Origin: Paenibacillus planticolens
Lineage (GTDB): Bacteria; Bacillota; Bacilli; Paenibacillales; NBRC-103111
Direction: 5' to 3'
Assembly (NCBI RefSeq): GCF_013141725.1
Contig: NZ_WHNZ01000052.1
Span: 1 to 64,000, forward strand
Length of the DNA: 64,000 bases
Shown here: positions 63,961-64,000 of the stretch, piece by piece
Numbering within the stretch: the stretch's first letter is position 1
How the letters are laid out: the number at the start of each line of letters is the position of its first letter
Position numbers and translations under genes: made by a program
The notes under the pieces: generated by a model
The model's database searches: none
Seen by the model: only the letters and a program-made list of their open reading frames with translations
What the model was told of the DNA's origin: nothing

Positions 63961-64000
63961 TAAGGTGCAGATCTGGAAAGTTTGAAATGACGTGCTGGCG

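Overview
The window looks like chromosomal DNA from a spore-forming, aerobic Firmicute of the Paenibacillus/Cohnella type. The pointers are a BclA-like collagen-repeat spore-surface protein, a QoxABCD-type aa3 quinol oxidase, MntR-, LexA/DinR- and AraR-type operators of the Bacillus pattern, a YpdA-type bacillithiol disulfide reductase, strong Shine-Dalgarno sequences with GTG/TTG starts, and intergenic repeat families. This placement is inferred from gene content; no rRNA or tRNA gene is visible and I saw no insertion sequence, prophage or CRISPR array.

Layout. 0-7.3 kb: 3' part of a collagen-like exosporium gene, a repeat-rich gap, topB-ung, an M3 peptidase and a convergent zinc-dependent phospholipase C-like gene. 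7.4-15.5 kb: a multi-PAS sporulation-type histidine kinase, a deoxynucleoside kinase, an FAD monooxygenase-cutC pair, small membrane proteins and an MBL-fold hydrolase. 15.7-19.7 kb: the qoxABCD operon. 19.7-25.7 kb: a 44-residue protein, a TPR/L,D-transpeptidase, an M29 aminopeptidase, an unknown gene overlapping an MFS transporter, and udk. 26-29.5 kb: a lipoprotein-histidine kinase-HD-GYP response regulator operon. 29.5-31.2 kb: a non-coding repeat cluster. 31.2-34.8 kb: mntABCD behind an MntR-like box. 34.9-40.2 kb: a patatin-like lipase, a VOC protein, then a TPP-riboswitch-controlled thiamine-precursor uptake operon ending in a TatD-type hydrolase. 40.2-41.3 kb: two genes with LexA boxes (tag and an unknown 100-residue protein). 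41.3-48.9 kb: ypdA and a run of small or poorly known genes around hrpB. 49-54.7 kb: araR, araB, araA and an aldose 1-epimerase, with AraR operators. 54.7-64 kb: small proteins, methyltransferases, a split ThrE exporter, ppaC, msrAB, a cation efflux protein, a small kinase-like protein followed by an HPr-like protein without the active-site histidine, and a Gfo/Idh/MocA oxidoreductase.

The most unusual points are: (1) the LexA-box-flanked unknown gene opposite tag; (2) the kinase-like/His-less HPr-like pair; (3) related intergenic repeats in opposite orientation at about 13.9 and 29.7 kb, plus a second repeat family; (4) His/Met-rich tails on three of the four quinol-oxidase subunits; (5) the TatD-type hydrolase and MTH1187-type protein inside the TPP-controlled operon; (6) five unannotated-size small proteins (44-58 residues) with good ribosome binding sites. 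All calls come from reading the sequence; no database search was run.
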